Source: Copromyces sp. CBS 386.78
Taxonomy: Eukaryota; Ascomycota; Sordariomycetes; Sordariales; Sordariaceae
DNA length: 64,000 nucleotides
NCBI GenBank assembly: GCA_030685235.1
Contig: MU839087.1
Location: 372,001 to 436,000, forward strand
Direction: 5' to 3'
Shown: positions 20,889 through 32,917 of the stretch, piece by piece
How positions within the stretch are numbered: position 1 is the stretch's first letter
Layout of the letters: every line of letters starts with the position of its first letter
Notes under the pieces: generated by a model
The model's input: the letters and a program-made list of their open reading frames with translations, nothing else
What the model was told of the DNA's origin: nothing
Database searches by the model: none
Made by a program: the position numbers and the translations under genes

Positions 20889-23800
20889 GGCGAATGGCTG
20901 TGACGAAATAAAGCCGGTGATGGTGTTTTGTGCTGTCGCTTGACAGGCAGTAACGAATAAATAGGAAGTGATATGAAGTGCTTAGGTGTTGGCTGGCAGC
21001 TTGCAAGCTCTTGCCGTTAGGTCGTCGACCTGTTGATAACAGTTGGAGTCGTCTGTTCAAAGTCATCGCGGCCATGGCCATCTTAATAAACTTGATCGGG
21101 TTGAGCTGAGCGGAGAGCATATCCTCCTTCCCCGGGAGTTGAATAAAGGGCACTGGTCGGTGTTAATCTAAGGACAGCCTAACAAGGCCATCATGAACAA
21201 TGGACAATGACCTCGGACCCTTCTTTGACCGGACGGGAGCGGATCATCTTCCGGTGGCTTCGAACATAGTCAGACGAGCTTGATCAAAGCAGCATACGCC
21301 AACTAAGTGAAATGAAATGAATGGAGAAATAAAAGGACTGCCAGCATTGAACAAACAGAGAGAGCCGAAGGTGGAGTGTTGTGCCTTGAAAAGAAGTGCA
21401 AGATGGAAGTCGAAAGGACCGCGCAGGGGGAAGGAAGCGTTCCGAAGCTGACAACGAATGGCATGCAACCGCCGACAGATGGTAGACTTGGCAAACGATA
21501 AGATATCACATGCCGGACTATGATTGGACGAACCGGGTGATGGTTCGTCTGGGCAGTCTCTGATTGGCCCAAGGGAGCTCATGTTCGTCAGGGAGGCAGT
21601 CTCCGCCCTGCCAGACACAGCAGGCTCGCACAGCAGTCACGACACTTGGAAGAAGCTAAAGCACTTCTTCATTGCTCTTTCCGAACCTCCTGGGGATCAC
21701 GACGACAACGACTTTGCGGATCAGCCGGGATTGGAACAGCAGATCAGTGATGGGCAGTTGTGACTTGTGAGACACTGACAACTCACGGACTCCAGGGGCA
21801 GCTGCAGAGCAGGCCACTTCTTGCCCGGTCGTGTCACTTGAGCTCGTACCGGTATCCTTCTCAGCCACGACCTGGACCTGGACTCCTTGACTCCTGGGCC
21901 TGGCTGTGCAACCTCGAGAGACAACCACACACACAACTGCCACAAGCTGCTGAAGTGCGACATTCGGCACAGTCCGACATGTGAAAGCCATCACCACCAT
22001 CAAGGTACACCAAGTCGCACCATGACAAACGTCCAGTTTCCGTGACAGATGCGGGAATGCCAGCAGGGTCGGTTCACGTGAAGCGATGCTTCTGGACGTC
22101 GTTCGGGTCAGCATTTGAGATGTGCAACATGCATCATATGAAATGCCATCATTAGTTTCAGATAATGGCAGGGCATCCGTATCTCCCGATTCGCGTCTGA
22201 CAGCCATGTCCGGCGACGACCATGGTAGCCCTGAAACTACCGGACCCCGTTTGTTTTCCCGATGATGGCATCACCAGCCCTTCCCGACGCCTCATCCTTC
22301 CACCTCCCTAAAAACCCAACAATAGACTCCCGATGCTCCGTGCCGGGTGAGAACCTTGGACAGGACGGCCTGGCACACAACACCACAGTGGTCTGAAACG
22401 ATGCAGGTGCAATCACTGGCACCCACGAAAAATTCAGACAAACAAGAGCCAGCGACATCGGATGGCGCAACATGACTGACAGACATTTTCCATGCTACCT
22501 TACCTAACCCGCCTTGGCCTGTGACGCTGAGAAGCAAAGTTTCCCAAGAGTCAATATTTCCATTTGAAGAAGCAGACAGCCCACCATCCATCACCCGCCC
22601 AGCCGCCCTCACGAGTTCGCTGCCAACAGCGCCATTACCATTACACCATCATTCACATTGCTGGACAACGTGATAACGACGAGCTCGTGGCAACTTCCCA
22701 GACTCCTCCTCTCTCCTTGTCCATTTCCCCAGCCATCCTTTCTCTAAAATCGGAAGAGTTATCTTTTTTTTTGGGCGACGTGCAGCAAGAGTTGGATCAT
22801 CTTAACCCCACGCTCTGACTCGACACACTGCATTGAGGGGGCCCTCAATCACGAACATCCACCAAATTTTTGCCATCTCTCCCCCCTGCGAGGTTAGCGC
22901 CCTTGCAGTTCTTTGCAGTTCTCTGCAGCCTAGGGGTGGTCTTTTTCCGAAATTTTAGGTCTTTTTCGGTAAATTTCATTTTTTCTGAAATTCAGTAAAT
23001 GACACTAGTGTAAATGATCCGTGCGCTAGTGTACTGCGTGCAGCCTAGAATTTTCCGATGTTATTTTTATTGTGGGGTTTATATGGGGCGTGGTCTGTGC
23101 ACGAGTCCGTGCGGTAAGAATGAACGCGTTTTTTACCTTACTTTTACTTACTTTACGGAACCTTACGCTGACCGTGAAATTCAAAGCCACCACTACTGCA
23201 GCCTGCATCATCGACGACTGCAGCAGTTCGCTTGAGTGCGTCGACGATCGGAGTGGACAAATCACAGCGGCCACAGCCTCCTTTTGCTGGACCTCCGGCT
23301 CCGTTCACGAGCTCCACCGGCCGCCCCGCTCTCCGCTGCCGGCACTCGACTCGACGTGCATTGCAACTCACTTTCAAAGGCCCTGTGGCCTGACCGCCTC
23401 TTGGGATCCAATCCCATCGTGGATTCTGTTGAACTTGTGCTCAACAGATGCATCCGCGATACCCAAATCGTCCAAGTTGCGATTTGCGCCTGGGTGACGC
23501 TGGGGTCACCGGATTATGTACTACCGCTTTTTTTCATTCAAACCGGATTTGACTACCACACAAGCAGTTTAGCACATCTGGTGGAGCCACTGCCCCGCTA
23601 AACTTATCATAGTATAGCCGGACCGGCAAGCCCACACAGAATCTCGCCCAGCCTCTCCACCCTCTCCACCCTCCTCCTCCTTACCAATAAAACCCCCTTG
23701 TTCAACTACGCAGTTTACCCTGGCTGCAGGCGCTCCACCAGATGTACTAAACTGCTTGTATGTTAGTTAAATCCGGTTTGAATGAAAAAAAGCGGTACCT

Positions 23801-24678
23801 ATGGAATTGGGTGGAATTTGCTCACAACGTCACTGACCTCTTGTCGTTCCCCATCAGCACTGCCCTGCGAGAAACGGAGTCTACCTAAGGTAGTTTAAAA
23901 ATAACGAGCGGATACGCAAAAGTGCAGTGGACATAGCGATCTTCGCCAACGGCTCCCCTCGTAATCTTATCTCTAACCGCTAGAACTGCTCGAACCGCCA
24001 GCCGTGACGTCGACGGAGCCTTTTGGAGCCCGGAGGACCAGCCGCTTGGACGGGCCGAACCTCGATCGGTGCTTCCCAACTTCTAGAGTGAAAAACTTCC
24101 GGCCGCCTTCTCGAATCAATTTCTTTTCGTCTTGGCTGCTTCAAACAGGCGTCAAAAAACGGTTGCTTTCTGCTGCAGTCAACCAAGGATCGTCTGCAGC
24201 CCGCTAACGCTTCGCTAACGTCCTTCCCCGGCGGACCTTCCTGTTCACACGCTGCCCCCCTTTCTGCCAATGGGACTTTTGGACTTGTCCCAAGTGGCTC
24301 CCTCTCCCAATTCAACCCCCTCATTCGCCCATCCCCAGCCTTCCCTGCTTCAGACGCTGTCTTGATCTTCCGGGGGTTTGCTGGAGATTTTCGGTCATTC
24401 TGCCCAAAATCCACGCCGGCGTCTTGTCTTTCTGGCTCCAAGACAAGCAAGGCCCAGACCAACACGCGAGCGCTGACCGCAACTTTTTTTTGGCGACAAA
24501 GTCAAGAAAGTGCCCTTTCCCAAATTCGACCAATCTACGAATCCCTGCCAACGATCAAAGCTTTAAAAGAAGGCCCACACCGTTGTTTATTTATCGTGGT
24601 TGGCCTCCGGACCTCCTCGAGGGTTTCCTGCCTGCTTTATGCGACAACAGTGGCTACCCATCAGCATCTATACACATC
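20889..24678. other. Long intergenic region containing a MITE
   Basis: Nearly 3.8 kb lie between divergently transcribed genes. ORFs here are short and mutually overlapping. One structured feature is the inverted-repeat element at 23522-23797. Another is a 9-bp direct repeat GCAGCCTAG at about 22926 and 23040 bracketing an AT-rich tract. The last several hundred bases are probably promoter and leader of the gene at 24679. Confidence 0.45.
23522..23797. mobile_element. MITE, 276 bp, with long inverted repeats
   Basis: The left arm (23522-23587) and right arm (23732-23797) are inverted copies of about 66 bp with a handful of mismatches. Both start TACCGCTTTTTTTCATTCAA when read inward and then run through AAGCAGTTTAG and CATCTGGTGGAGC. 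TA at each extremity fits a TA target duplication of Tc1/mariner type. The centre has no coding capacity. Similarity continues weakly beyond the arms to about 23606 and 23712. Confidence 0.8.
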
Positions 24679-25485
24679 ATGGCTACTCAGCTGTCCTGTG
24701 ACCGCCCGCACTCCCGGTTGAGCATGGTATCCAATCAGACATATCATAGCTTCAACGACGTCGAATCCCTTGAACCCGAACTCACCTCGCAACAAACCGC
24801 CATCGTCTGCCACGCCCCTCTCTCTAAAGCTCTTTGCAGGGACCGCCCTCCGCCGCCCATCCAGGAAATGCGACGCCAAGATTCTGGCTACGCATCTATT
24901 CAACGCAAGGAGTCTCGCTCATCCTGTCGCCTATCATCCAATCTCTCCACACCTTCCACTTCAACCCAACGGCGCTCAAGGCCAACCATTCAACGGTCCG
25001 CAACCAACACAAGCTCCGGTACTCGCTTGAGCAGGAAGGGTAGCAAGGCCGTCTCACAACGTCGGTCTTACCAATGTCGCCCGGCCCAGGCTCAGCAACC
25101 AGTGACGTACTTTGAGTTCCCCGTCTTCACCACCTCGAATCCCGAATATGCCATCGACGAGGCAGAGGTGCAGGAGGACAAGTCCGCGCAAACAAATGGA
25201 CATCCCCTGCCACCACAGACGACACATTACTGGACCAGCGACTCGACCAGGAGGATGGAATATGCGGCTATCGATGCCGCCAGCAGGGGAGTGCGCGGAT
25301 GGTTCATGCGTCACATTGTGCCAGAGTGCGTAGTGCCTCCCAGCAAGAGACATGTTGGATTTGAGGACGACCGGGGAAGCGTTGTGCGGTACCGTTTGGA
25401 CCTCGAGGACGACAAGGCGGAGAAGCCCGATGATCGAAGTGAAAGTAGGCGCAAGAGTTGGTGGCTCAGCATGCTCAGGCGATGA
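24679..25485 (+). CDS. Conserved protein of unknown function
   Basis: The ORF is open from 24424, but the first 85 codons look like leader sequence. The Met at 24679 (MATQLSCDRPHSRLSMVSNQ) gives 268 residues. Segments that look constrained are QEMRRQDSGYASIQRKESRS, RRSRPTIQRSATNTSS and, near the C terminus, HYWTSDSTRRMEYAAIDAAS with GVRGWFMRHIVPECVVP and RHVGFEDDRGSVVRYRLDLE. The protein ends in a basic tail (SRRKSWWLSMLRR). The Arg/Ser-rich N-terminal half is likely disordered and phosphorylatable. No enzymatic motif, signal peptide or membrane segment is visible. A GTT microsatellite lies about 490 bp downstream. Confidence 0.75.
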   Translation: MATQLSCDRPHSRLSMVSNQTYHSFNDVESLEPELTSQQTAIVCHAPLSKALCRDRPPPPIQEMRRQDSGYASIQRKESRSSCRLSSNLSTPSTSTQRRSRPTIQRSATNTSSGTRLSRKGSKAVSQRRSYQCRPAQAQQPVTYFEFPVFTTSNPEYAIDEAEVQEDKSAQTNGHPLPPQTTHYWTSDSTRRMEYAAIDAASRGVRGWFMRHIVPECVVPPSKRHVGFEDDRGSVVRYRLDLEDDKAEKPDDRSESRRKSWWLSMLRR

Positions 25486-25968
25486 ACATTTCTATTTACG
25501 CCTCAACTTCTTCGCTTTCTCGAGATCTCGACATGGAGCACACACAGACACGAAAGAACTGACGCATTTGCATTTACCGGTCAAAACGGGCGTCATCAGC
25601 AGCACTTTTCAGCATCGGTTCGGCGACTATCATCGACCAACAGGCGTTTTATACCCTTCACTTGGCTTAACATCACTTTCGGGCATTTATATGGACATAC
25701 GGGCCATCACAACAATTCAGGAGGACTCGACCAATTTTGGCTTTGCGGCGTCTCAGACACTATGGAGAATTTGTACCTTTGCAGCATGTTACACGGAGTT
25801 TTTACACTGTTTACGGGATTGTTATTGGAGGAAAAGGCATAGAAATGATCAGAATGATGGTTTGATTGCAGGAGTAACTGGACTGGATTTGCGAAGGAGA
25901 CTACATCAACACTACTGGAGAACAGCCTAATCATGGCTTCAACGGCGGGGATTTAGCGACACAATGTT

Positions 25969-26011
<43 letters not shown>

Positions 26012-27696
26012 AATGATCTAATCACTAAATGATATTGGAGGGATTCGCTTGTTTGCAAACACTTCGTTTACAGTTTCGATGCTGGCCTTCCCTATCTTCT
26101 GGCGAACACCGGCATGCTTTTTTCTTCCATCTGTTCCCTCATCTAGCCTCACCAGAGGTACGTACCATTGGGCCCTTTGTACTCGTGTTACACGTGCTGG
26201 CTAATCTTCCAACGCCTCACAGATGTGTGCAGCTCTTACATACACAGTATCTCGTGCGGTAAGCTCCGAAGGACAGCATGTCTCACTGGTGTCCTCCCGA
26301 TTCATTGCGCCGGCCTGTCACCCCCTTGATCGTAACTCAAAAACCTACACGATGTGTGTAGCTAGCCTCAGACAGCTTCGTGACACCTTTACACACCAAA
26401 CAATCACAAGCCTGGAGAAGAAGAATCACTTTCACCAATAACTTGTACGTGCTTTTTGTCGTCCGACCTCTTCGTTCGAACATTCGGAGAGTCCGTTCCC
26501 ACTTCGGCAAACCAGGGCAAGTGAATGGCACTCTAGCACGTGGCGGACACGTTTTTCTTTTTTTCGTCGTCCGTCTTGTTCCATTGTTGCCGTGGGTTGA
26601 ACCGATAGTTTGGACCCCTGTACCTTACCTCGCTTACCCTGATTTTTAGTGTAATCCTGTTAGTGCACAATGTACAGGGGTATCTTCCAACTGTCAATCG
26701 GCCAGTCCACAATTACAGGCACCAAAGCACCACAAGGGGGACAAGGGGGTTGGTTGAAAACGTACTGCGTGCCCCTGTGCTGCCAACATCGTTCGTAAAA
26801 GAGTGGCTGGAAACGATGACGATCACCATTCTTCCTCGTGGAAGGAAGAAAAAGGGGGTTATGAGGAATATTCCTTTGTTCCATTCTTCTGTGGATCATT
26901 GTTCTTCTGTTGGGGATCCGCGATGACGGGATAGGGGACAGGGGCATTCAGGGGTACCACAACCGGCACTGGGCACCAGCCACCAGCCGCCGGGCGCAGG
27001 GAAGCCTCAGGAGGTCAAGGGTCCAGGGCTTGTGATCACGACCATGGCAGGGTGGAATGAGAGGCTGCCAGCCAGGCACAGCCAGGCAGCTAGACAGGCA
27101 AGGGTGGACCGAGTCATGAATTGATGGTGGGCAGGGACATGGACATTGAGGACACTCCCCTTTCAGGCAACGAATGGGGGACTGGATGGGTTGTTAGCTG
27201 GATAGGGTGTTTGAAAAGATGTTGAGGTTGTGGCGAAAGGTGTTAGATTGGGTATAATACTCCCTTGTCTCTTTCTCCTTTTTGACAGGGTGATGATGGC
27301 TCTGTCTACGGCCTACGCGGCTATCCACATCTCATCTACTGCTTTTTCGATCACCAAACCCGCGATTCTCTCTTCCTCCGTCACCTATCGAATTCCTCCA
27401 TTGTGTGTTTCTTTCCCGCCACTTTCATTCATTTGCTCCTCGGCTATGCCCTCGTGTTGACACTCGTCATCTTTTCTGTCCTTTCAACCTCCATCTCCCC
27501 ATCCCCGTTGCCCATTCCCTCTCCACGCTTGCTTCCCTGTTAACGCATCCCCGGTCGTAGAGTACCGAGTAGCGGCTTTTGCTATACTCTGTTTTCCCCC
27601 TCAGTATCGGGATGTGCCCTTCTTTCCTTATTCGTGCGTCGCCTGTTATTTCTTTCCTCCGTGTGTTCCTCTCCCCCCCTCAAACGCTTTGTCCCG
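25486..27696. other. Intergenic stretch without a supported gene
   Basis: Apart from the GTT microsatellite, no feature is supported. A 192-codon plus-strand ORF at 25352-25930 overlaps the end of the preceding gene in another frame and has no features. Confidence 0.4.
25971..26010. repeat. GTT trinucleotide microsatellite
   Basis: About 13 uninterrupted GTT units. Confidence 0.9.
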
Positions 27697-27888
27697 CTAC
27701 TTCTTGCCGCCGCTGCCGCTCCCGCTGCTACTCGAACCTGAACTGGAACTCGAACCCGAACTCGAAGTCGAACTGGATCCCGAGCTCGACGAGCTTGGCC
27801 CGGAGGAGCTGCTTGACGTCGGGGCGGAGATGGTGATCGTGGGGAGGAAGACGGGGATGATCGGGGTGTTTCTTCGGGGTTGCGACAT
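27697..27888 (-). CDS. Possible Ser/Gly-rich microprotein
   Basis: An ORF from the Met at 27888 encodes 63 residues: MSQPRRNTPIIPVFLPTITI followed by a Ser/Gly/Pro tract ending GSGSGGKK. The first 20 residues are not low-complexity, and the ATG is preceded by CACG-rich leader-like sequence, which argues weakly for a gene. The serine tract alone could arise from a purine-rich repeat on the other strand. In-frame sequence upstream to 28032 would lengthen it. No function can be given. Confidence 0.3.
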   Translation of the reverse strand: MSQPRRNTPIIPVFLPTITISAPTSSSSSGPSSSSSGSSSTSSSGSSSSSGSSSSGSGSGGKK

Positions 27889-29925
27889 CGTGGCTGCGGG
27901 TGATGTTGTCGGGTGTGAGCTTGACTTGCTGAACGGTGTGTCTGCCGGTTTGTGTCTGTGTCGAAATGAAAACTTTGCGGAGAGATAGGAGGTGTGTACG
28001 AGTGAAAAATGCTCCTCTAATCCTCTGTGCATTTGCCTTTCGCAGTTCGGTTTCAGTGATGGGTGGACGCAGTCGGGCTCCTGATGGGTGCTCTCCGAAG
28101 CTGGAAAGAGTCGCCGGTAGAGGAAGTCACGGTGGTTCTTGCCTAAATAGGTCTTTGATGCGGAGTTTTCTTTGCTTGACGTGTTCTTGCCGGTGATGAA
28201 GGCAGGAGGGATGCGTGAAAGTGAGCCACAACACGATGGCAGCGTTTGCTTCTAAATGGGGCGTTCTCCGTTCGTTTGAAGAAGGTTTCGGATGCGGTCA
28301 CGAGAATCTATATTTGAGGCTCCGTTATCTCATGACGCCCAGGGCACATTGATGACCCCGAGTGAGTAGGTAGCCGTTGCTGTCCACTGGTTTGCGAAAT
28401 TGAAGCCGCCGTTGAACATAAACAACAACATCAGCACCGCGGTTCGCGGCTTTGCGTCCACTCGGTCATCGATATGCGAATGAGGAGGAGAAAGATGGCT
28501 CGCAAGGAACAGGAAACGCGTCCGCCCTGAATTTCAAGCTGCGCAATTGAACCATTGATTCCTGTCACGGGGAGCAACTTGATGCTGCGAGCCGCTGCCC
28601 TGGTCATCCCGGGGCAGCATAGTCACTCCCCATTTTCCACCGCAGCTGTCACAGTACCAAGTGGATGGGTGTTTGTGTGTTTTAACGAGCGGGAGACATT
28701 TATGATGGAGCGTCCATTCTTGGATATCGTAACAGACAATATTTGACGAGCGATCATCATCGGAGCAGACTACTATTCATTCGCTGCCAAATCCAAATCA
28801 CCTGAACAAAGAATGTGGTGGTGGGAGAAAGGGAGGTTGAGATAGGCGAGAAATCGAGAAAGGGCCACGGGACGAGCAAGGATGGTCGTTGTTCACGATG
28901 CATCCACACTTCGACGACCAGGGTCGTCTTGCACGCGAAAACATACGCTAAGCGACGCCAAGACCTGGTGATAGCTTCATTGTCGTTATTAGCTTCCTTC
29001 TTCTATCCAAATGACATGCAATAGAATATCGCTGTCGTGCACCGGCAAAAAAGGTGCGAAAAAGTGCCAAAAAAAATAGTGACAAGAGCAGGGATCGAAC
29101 GACGGACGTACCGAGAGATGGGAGGGAGTAGAAGAGCCCTATTTGCGTAGCCCGAAGACGCCATCTCAGAAGTACTGCCCTGGAGTTCCCCCCGCCGTTA
29201 GGGGACTTTAGGGGGCGGTTTTGGGGTCGTAGGCGATTCGTGGGGGGTCGTAGGCGTCCCCTCGGGGGCGGGGGCTCCAGAGCATGTGGTGCACAACCCT
29301 CTGTACACAAGTGCAATGAGAGCTCAGCACACCACACCACTCGACCACGCTGCCACTTGTCTGTTGAAAATGTGTTGAGTTGGAGTTACTTATAAACCCC
29401 CATTCAAAGTCGTTCTAGGCTTGTCCAAGATGCACCACGGCCACACAGCCACGCAGCATGTGCTCGCCATGTCTGCAAGCCTCTCATTGTCACGCCACGA
29501 TGCTGGAAACAGGAAGCAGTCCCACTTCACGTTCATTCTTGCCTTTTTGGAGATCCGTTTCCCGCTGGTGGCAACAACGATACCGGCCAACGCATCGCAA
29601 GTCGGAAGGAACTGTAGTGCAATGGAAGCCAAGGGCAGGCAGAAATTTGCACGGCAAGTGCGGCAAGGTTTTTTTCTATTTTTTTTTTCCTTCTTCTTTT
29701 CCTTTCGAGTCTTGACGATGAGGCAAGCGCAAATCTGACACACTTCCCTTCCAAGTGGAATTCTTGGGTCATGGACCAAGACAAGTGGTACCGTTGTGAT
29801 GCTGATTACAAGTTGATCCGGGAGTTTCAATCCAAGGCTCACTCGGTTTGAAGAGTCGCGACTCGCATGCCATCCATCGGTCAAAAAGTTAAGGTAAAAA
29901 GGGGGGCAAGAGCGACTGGAAAAAA
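27889..29925. other. Intergenic stretch without a supported gene
   Basis: No supported ORF was found. A G-rich stretch at about 29185-29275 contains direct repeats of GGGGTCGTAGGCG. A pyrimidine tract lies at about 29668-29705. Confidence 0.4.
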
Positions 29926-30018
29926 TGGTCCGCACCGGATTCGAACCGGCGGTATCCTGAGAGCCAGCATATGTGCCATATCAACATGGAGGCGTGTTAC
30001 CAATTACACCAGCGGACC
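29926..30018 (-). tRNA. tRNA gene with intron, identity unresolved
   Basis: The acceptor stem (GGTCCGC with GCGGACC) pairs fully. The A box region is TGGTGTAATTGG, the D stem GTGT/ACAC pairs, and the T arm GCCGG-TTCGAAT-CCGGT is good. Six T residues follow the 3' end on the minus strand, a Pol III terminator. The 93-nt length implies an intron or a long variable arm. The anticodon arm does not fold cleanly: CCTCC on the 5' side pairs only partly with the expected TCAGG. I therefore give no isotype; a GTT anticodon would follow from standard numbering but is not trustworthy. Confidence 0.7.
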
Positions 30019-31992
30019 ACGGGAAAGGTACCGAGAACGTGCTCTATATACCTCGTTGGACTAGGACTTGGGACAAAAGAGGAGAGAACCCGAAGCAAAA
30101 GCGACGGAGGAATGAACGGCTTTGTCTCTGGTCATAAAAGTCCCTCTCGTTTACGCCTGATGGCGACCTCCTTCCTGATCTTCCCCATCTTCTTCGCTTA
30201 CAAGGATGAGGTGAGCAAGATTAATAAGGAGCAAAAACTAGCGGATGCATTCAAGGCCCGTCATCTTTGGTGTTGCTGTCCATTGATCGCCGATACCTCC
30301 TCCCCTAACGAACAGCTCCTCGTTATGCCCCTGGGTCTTTGGTTTTGAGGCACTCCTCGGCCACAGAGCAAGGGCGGGCACCACTGCACTGTCCTTTAAC
30401 AACGACCAAATTTGATGGGAGTGCTGTCAAGGTTGACGAGGAAGACTTGTTTTCTTTATTCTAAGTTCGTCTCTTCAGAAGTTTCGATCGCGACGGAAAC
30501 TGTCTGGTGTTTTTTGTATGAAAGAGTCCATTAGATGAAGACTTGTCGGACTGAAATCTTGACGTCTACGAATTCTGGCCACTCAATTAATGTTACTATT
30601 CAGGATGCATACTTACGAACGCCATGACAAAGCCCTTATGGCGTTGCGTCTTTCTCTCCATTTCCCGTCACCCAAGAACATATCAATCCCCGGTATCCGC
30701 CGAGTGTTTACTGTCGAGCCGTCGTCAATTCTGTCTCCCTAGTGACCCATTCGGTGGGTGTCATCCATCCTTCATGAGCAAGGGTGTTTCTTCCTATAAG
30801 TGAAGTAACAACCGAAGAGGGTCCTGCACTCCTTCTCGCCAATCAATTTTGCATGCAAAAGGGAACATGAGGTTGTGCAGTTTTTAGTTAGGAAGGAATG
30901 CTATGTACGCTAGGTTCAGCCCGCCCCCATTTAGGAGCATATCTTTTATGGATGAGTAGATGCGGTACTTGCCTTGGAGTTCAGCTCAGGAAGTTAGAAT
31001 AGTCTCCTGATCAGACTATCAAGGTTTTGCCAAGATGTCTAATGTCCAAGGGAAGAGGGAAAGAGTGCTACCTTGACTCCCAGGACTCCTTGAATCAACC
31101 AATCACACACCCCCAACTCACAGTTTGAATGATCGTCATAAGATGCTCTTGCCAAGAAGAGTGAAGTACACCTCGTGTATGGGAGGGAAGGAGGGGAAGG
31201 GGACTCATGCAAGATCAGCACGAAAAGCAAGATCCGTCACACATCACACATCTTTGACTGGTGGTGATTCATCATACTGGACAAAATCTATCCCGAACTG
31301 TCCCAAACCTTACACAAATACAAAATTAGGTACGGACTAGAAAGGCATTAAGAAGATTCAATACAGCACATCGAAAATCCAAGCAGCATATGCAATGTGA
31401 AATTATGCCTTGGCACAAACCCGGGCAGTACTGGACTGTACAGGCTTTTCCCTTTTGCGAAACGCAGCAACGACCGGCGAGAGCCGGGTGATTGACGGTA
31501 TCCAGAGCATCGAAGGAAAGACACAGTGCCTGTTTTCACGGTGTCGTGTTCGCATCATTGACAAAACTCCACCTCGATGATGTCGTGGGTCTCGTATCCG
31601 TCCTTCCACAAAGAGGTCAATTCTTACTATCTTCCGCATGCCGATGAAAATTCTTAGTCAGGGATTAGTGATCAATTACTAGCTAGTAACTGCCTCAACT
31701 CCTCGCTCTGAAAGACATTAGAGAGATGAAAAACGAAACTTGGCCTTAGTTTCGAAGGAATGGTAGAAATAGCATGCTATGAACAGGAAGCAAAAGAAAA
31801 AGAAGAGGAAAACCATCCATCATGTGCAGTCCTTCACAACCCAGCTCACTCCTCCAGACCATCTCTTTCGGGGTTCGTTCATTGTTCAATCACTTTTCCC
31901 TGATCAGCCCACCAAGGAAGTGTGAAAGAACGAAGAGAGTTGTGTACAAGTGTTTTTTGTTTGCTTCCCAAAAAGCTAGCTCGAAACACCGC
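30019..31992. other. Intergenic stretch without a supported gene
   Basis: ORFs are short and without features. It includes the 3' region of the secreted-protein gene that ends at 31993. Confidence 0.4.
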
Positions 31993-32745
31993 TTAGAAGC
32001 CAATGAGGCCGAGGAGACCGCCAGAAAGGCCGCCGAGGATGGAGTGGACGAGACCACCGACCAGAAAGAGGACACCGGCAACAACCTTGTCGAGAGCCTT
32101 GAGCAGACCAGAGAGAGCAATGAGGAGAGGGGTGAGGAGGGGGATGAGGCAGCCTGTTTGATACCGTATTAGCTCCAAATTTTTTGTTTGAAAAAGAAAG
32201 CAAGATTGTGGACCAGGAAGAAGAACATACCGAGACCGAGCTTGACGATGAGGAACTTGAGAGTGTAGGTGATCTCAAAGACGAGGATCTGAATCTTGAT
32301 AGTCAAGCAGTCCTTGTCGCAGGAGCTGCCACCGCCGCCAGAAGGGGGGTTGGAACCCTCGCTGCCACCGCGGGCAACGAGCTCAGCCCAGAACTCACGC
32401 TTGGCAAGGGTGGTAGTAGCGGCCTTGAGGGCATCGGTGACAGCGTCGAAGTCAGGCTTCAGCTTGTTGGCGGCATCATTCTGCTGAGAGAGGGTGGGGT
32501 TGTCGGGATAGAGAGCGGCAGTCGCGTCTGTTCTCAAGTGGTTAGTATCCAAGTCGACCTTTGAATCGTGCCAAAGCTGGAGGAGAAGGAGAAGACATAC
32601 TCATGTTCGCGGTGTGCTGGCGAACAAGGGCGGTCAGTTGATCGAGCTGATCAGCCTGGCTCTCGAGCTGGCGCTCCGCAATGATGGGAGTCGCGAAAGC
32701 CGAGGCGGCGAGAGCGAAGAAAGAAAAGAAGATGCCGGCCTTCAT
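31993..32745 (-). CDS. Small secreted protein with hydrophobic C terminus
   Basis: Three exons, 32745-32601, 32527-32231 and 32153-31993, give 200 residues. The first intron (73 bp) has a perfect TACTAAC branch site and the second (77 bp) GCTAATAC. The N terminus MKAGIFFSFFALAASAFATP is a clear signal peptide, probably cleaved after AFA. The mature part begins with a helical Gln/Leu-rich stretch (ERQLESQADQLDQLTALVRQ), then ALYPDNPTLSQQNDAANKLK and a Gly/Ser linker with a CDKDC pair. The last 55 residues are Leu/Gly/Val-rich and hydrophobic (VVAGVLFLVGGLVHSILGGL ... LLGLIGF). No catalytic motif is seen. It could be a cell-wall, surface-active or membrane-associated secreted protein; a GPI anchor is possible but no clear omega site is evident. 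Confidence 0.85.
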
Positions 32746-32905
32746 TTTGATGGTTGGTAATTAAAGTTCTTGAAAGAAACTTTGAAAAGAAGCTTTTGAT
32801 GAAAGAGAGGCTGAGAGGGTTATAAAGAGCTGGGAAGATCTGAGAACCGTGAGGCTGCTGATGCTGATGATGAGAAGAATGAAACTGGACTTGAGGAGAG
32901 AAAGG

Positions 32906-32917
32906 TCTCTATTTATG
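32906..32917 (-). promoter_or_regulatory. TATA-like box of the secreted-protein gene
   Basis: The minus strand reads CATAAATAGAG about 165 bp before the ATG at 32745. Confidence 0.4.

Noticed and set aside
23980..24465. 161-codon minus-strand ORF
   Set aside because: It lies in the probable leader/promoter of the gene at 24679 and has a shadow-like composition without motifs.
29080..29180. Possible tRNA signalled by GGGATCGAAC
   Set aside because: The flanking T stem does not pair and no acceptor stem can be formed.
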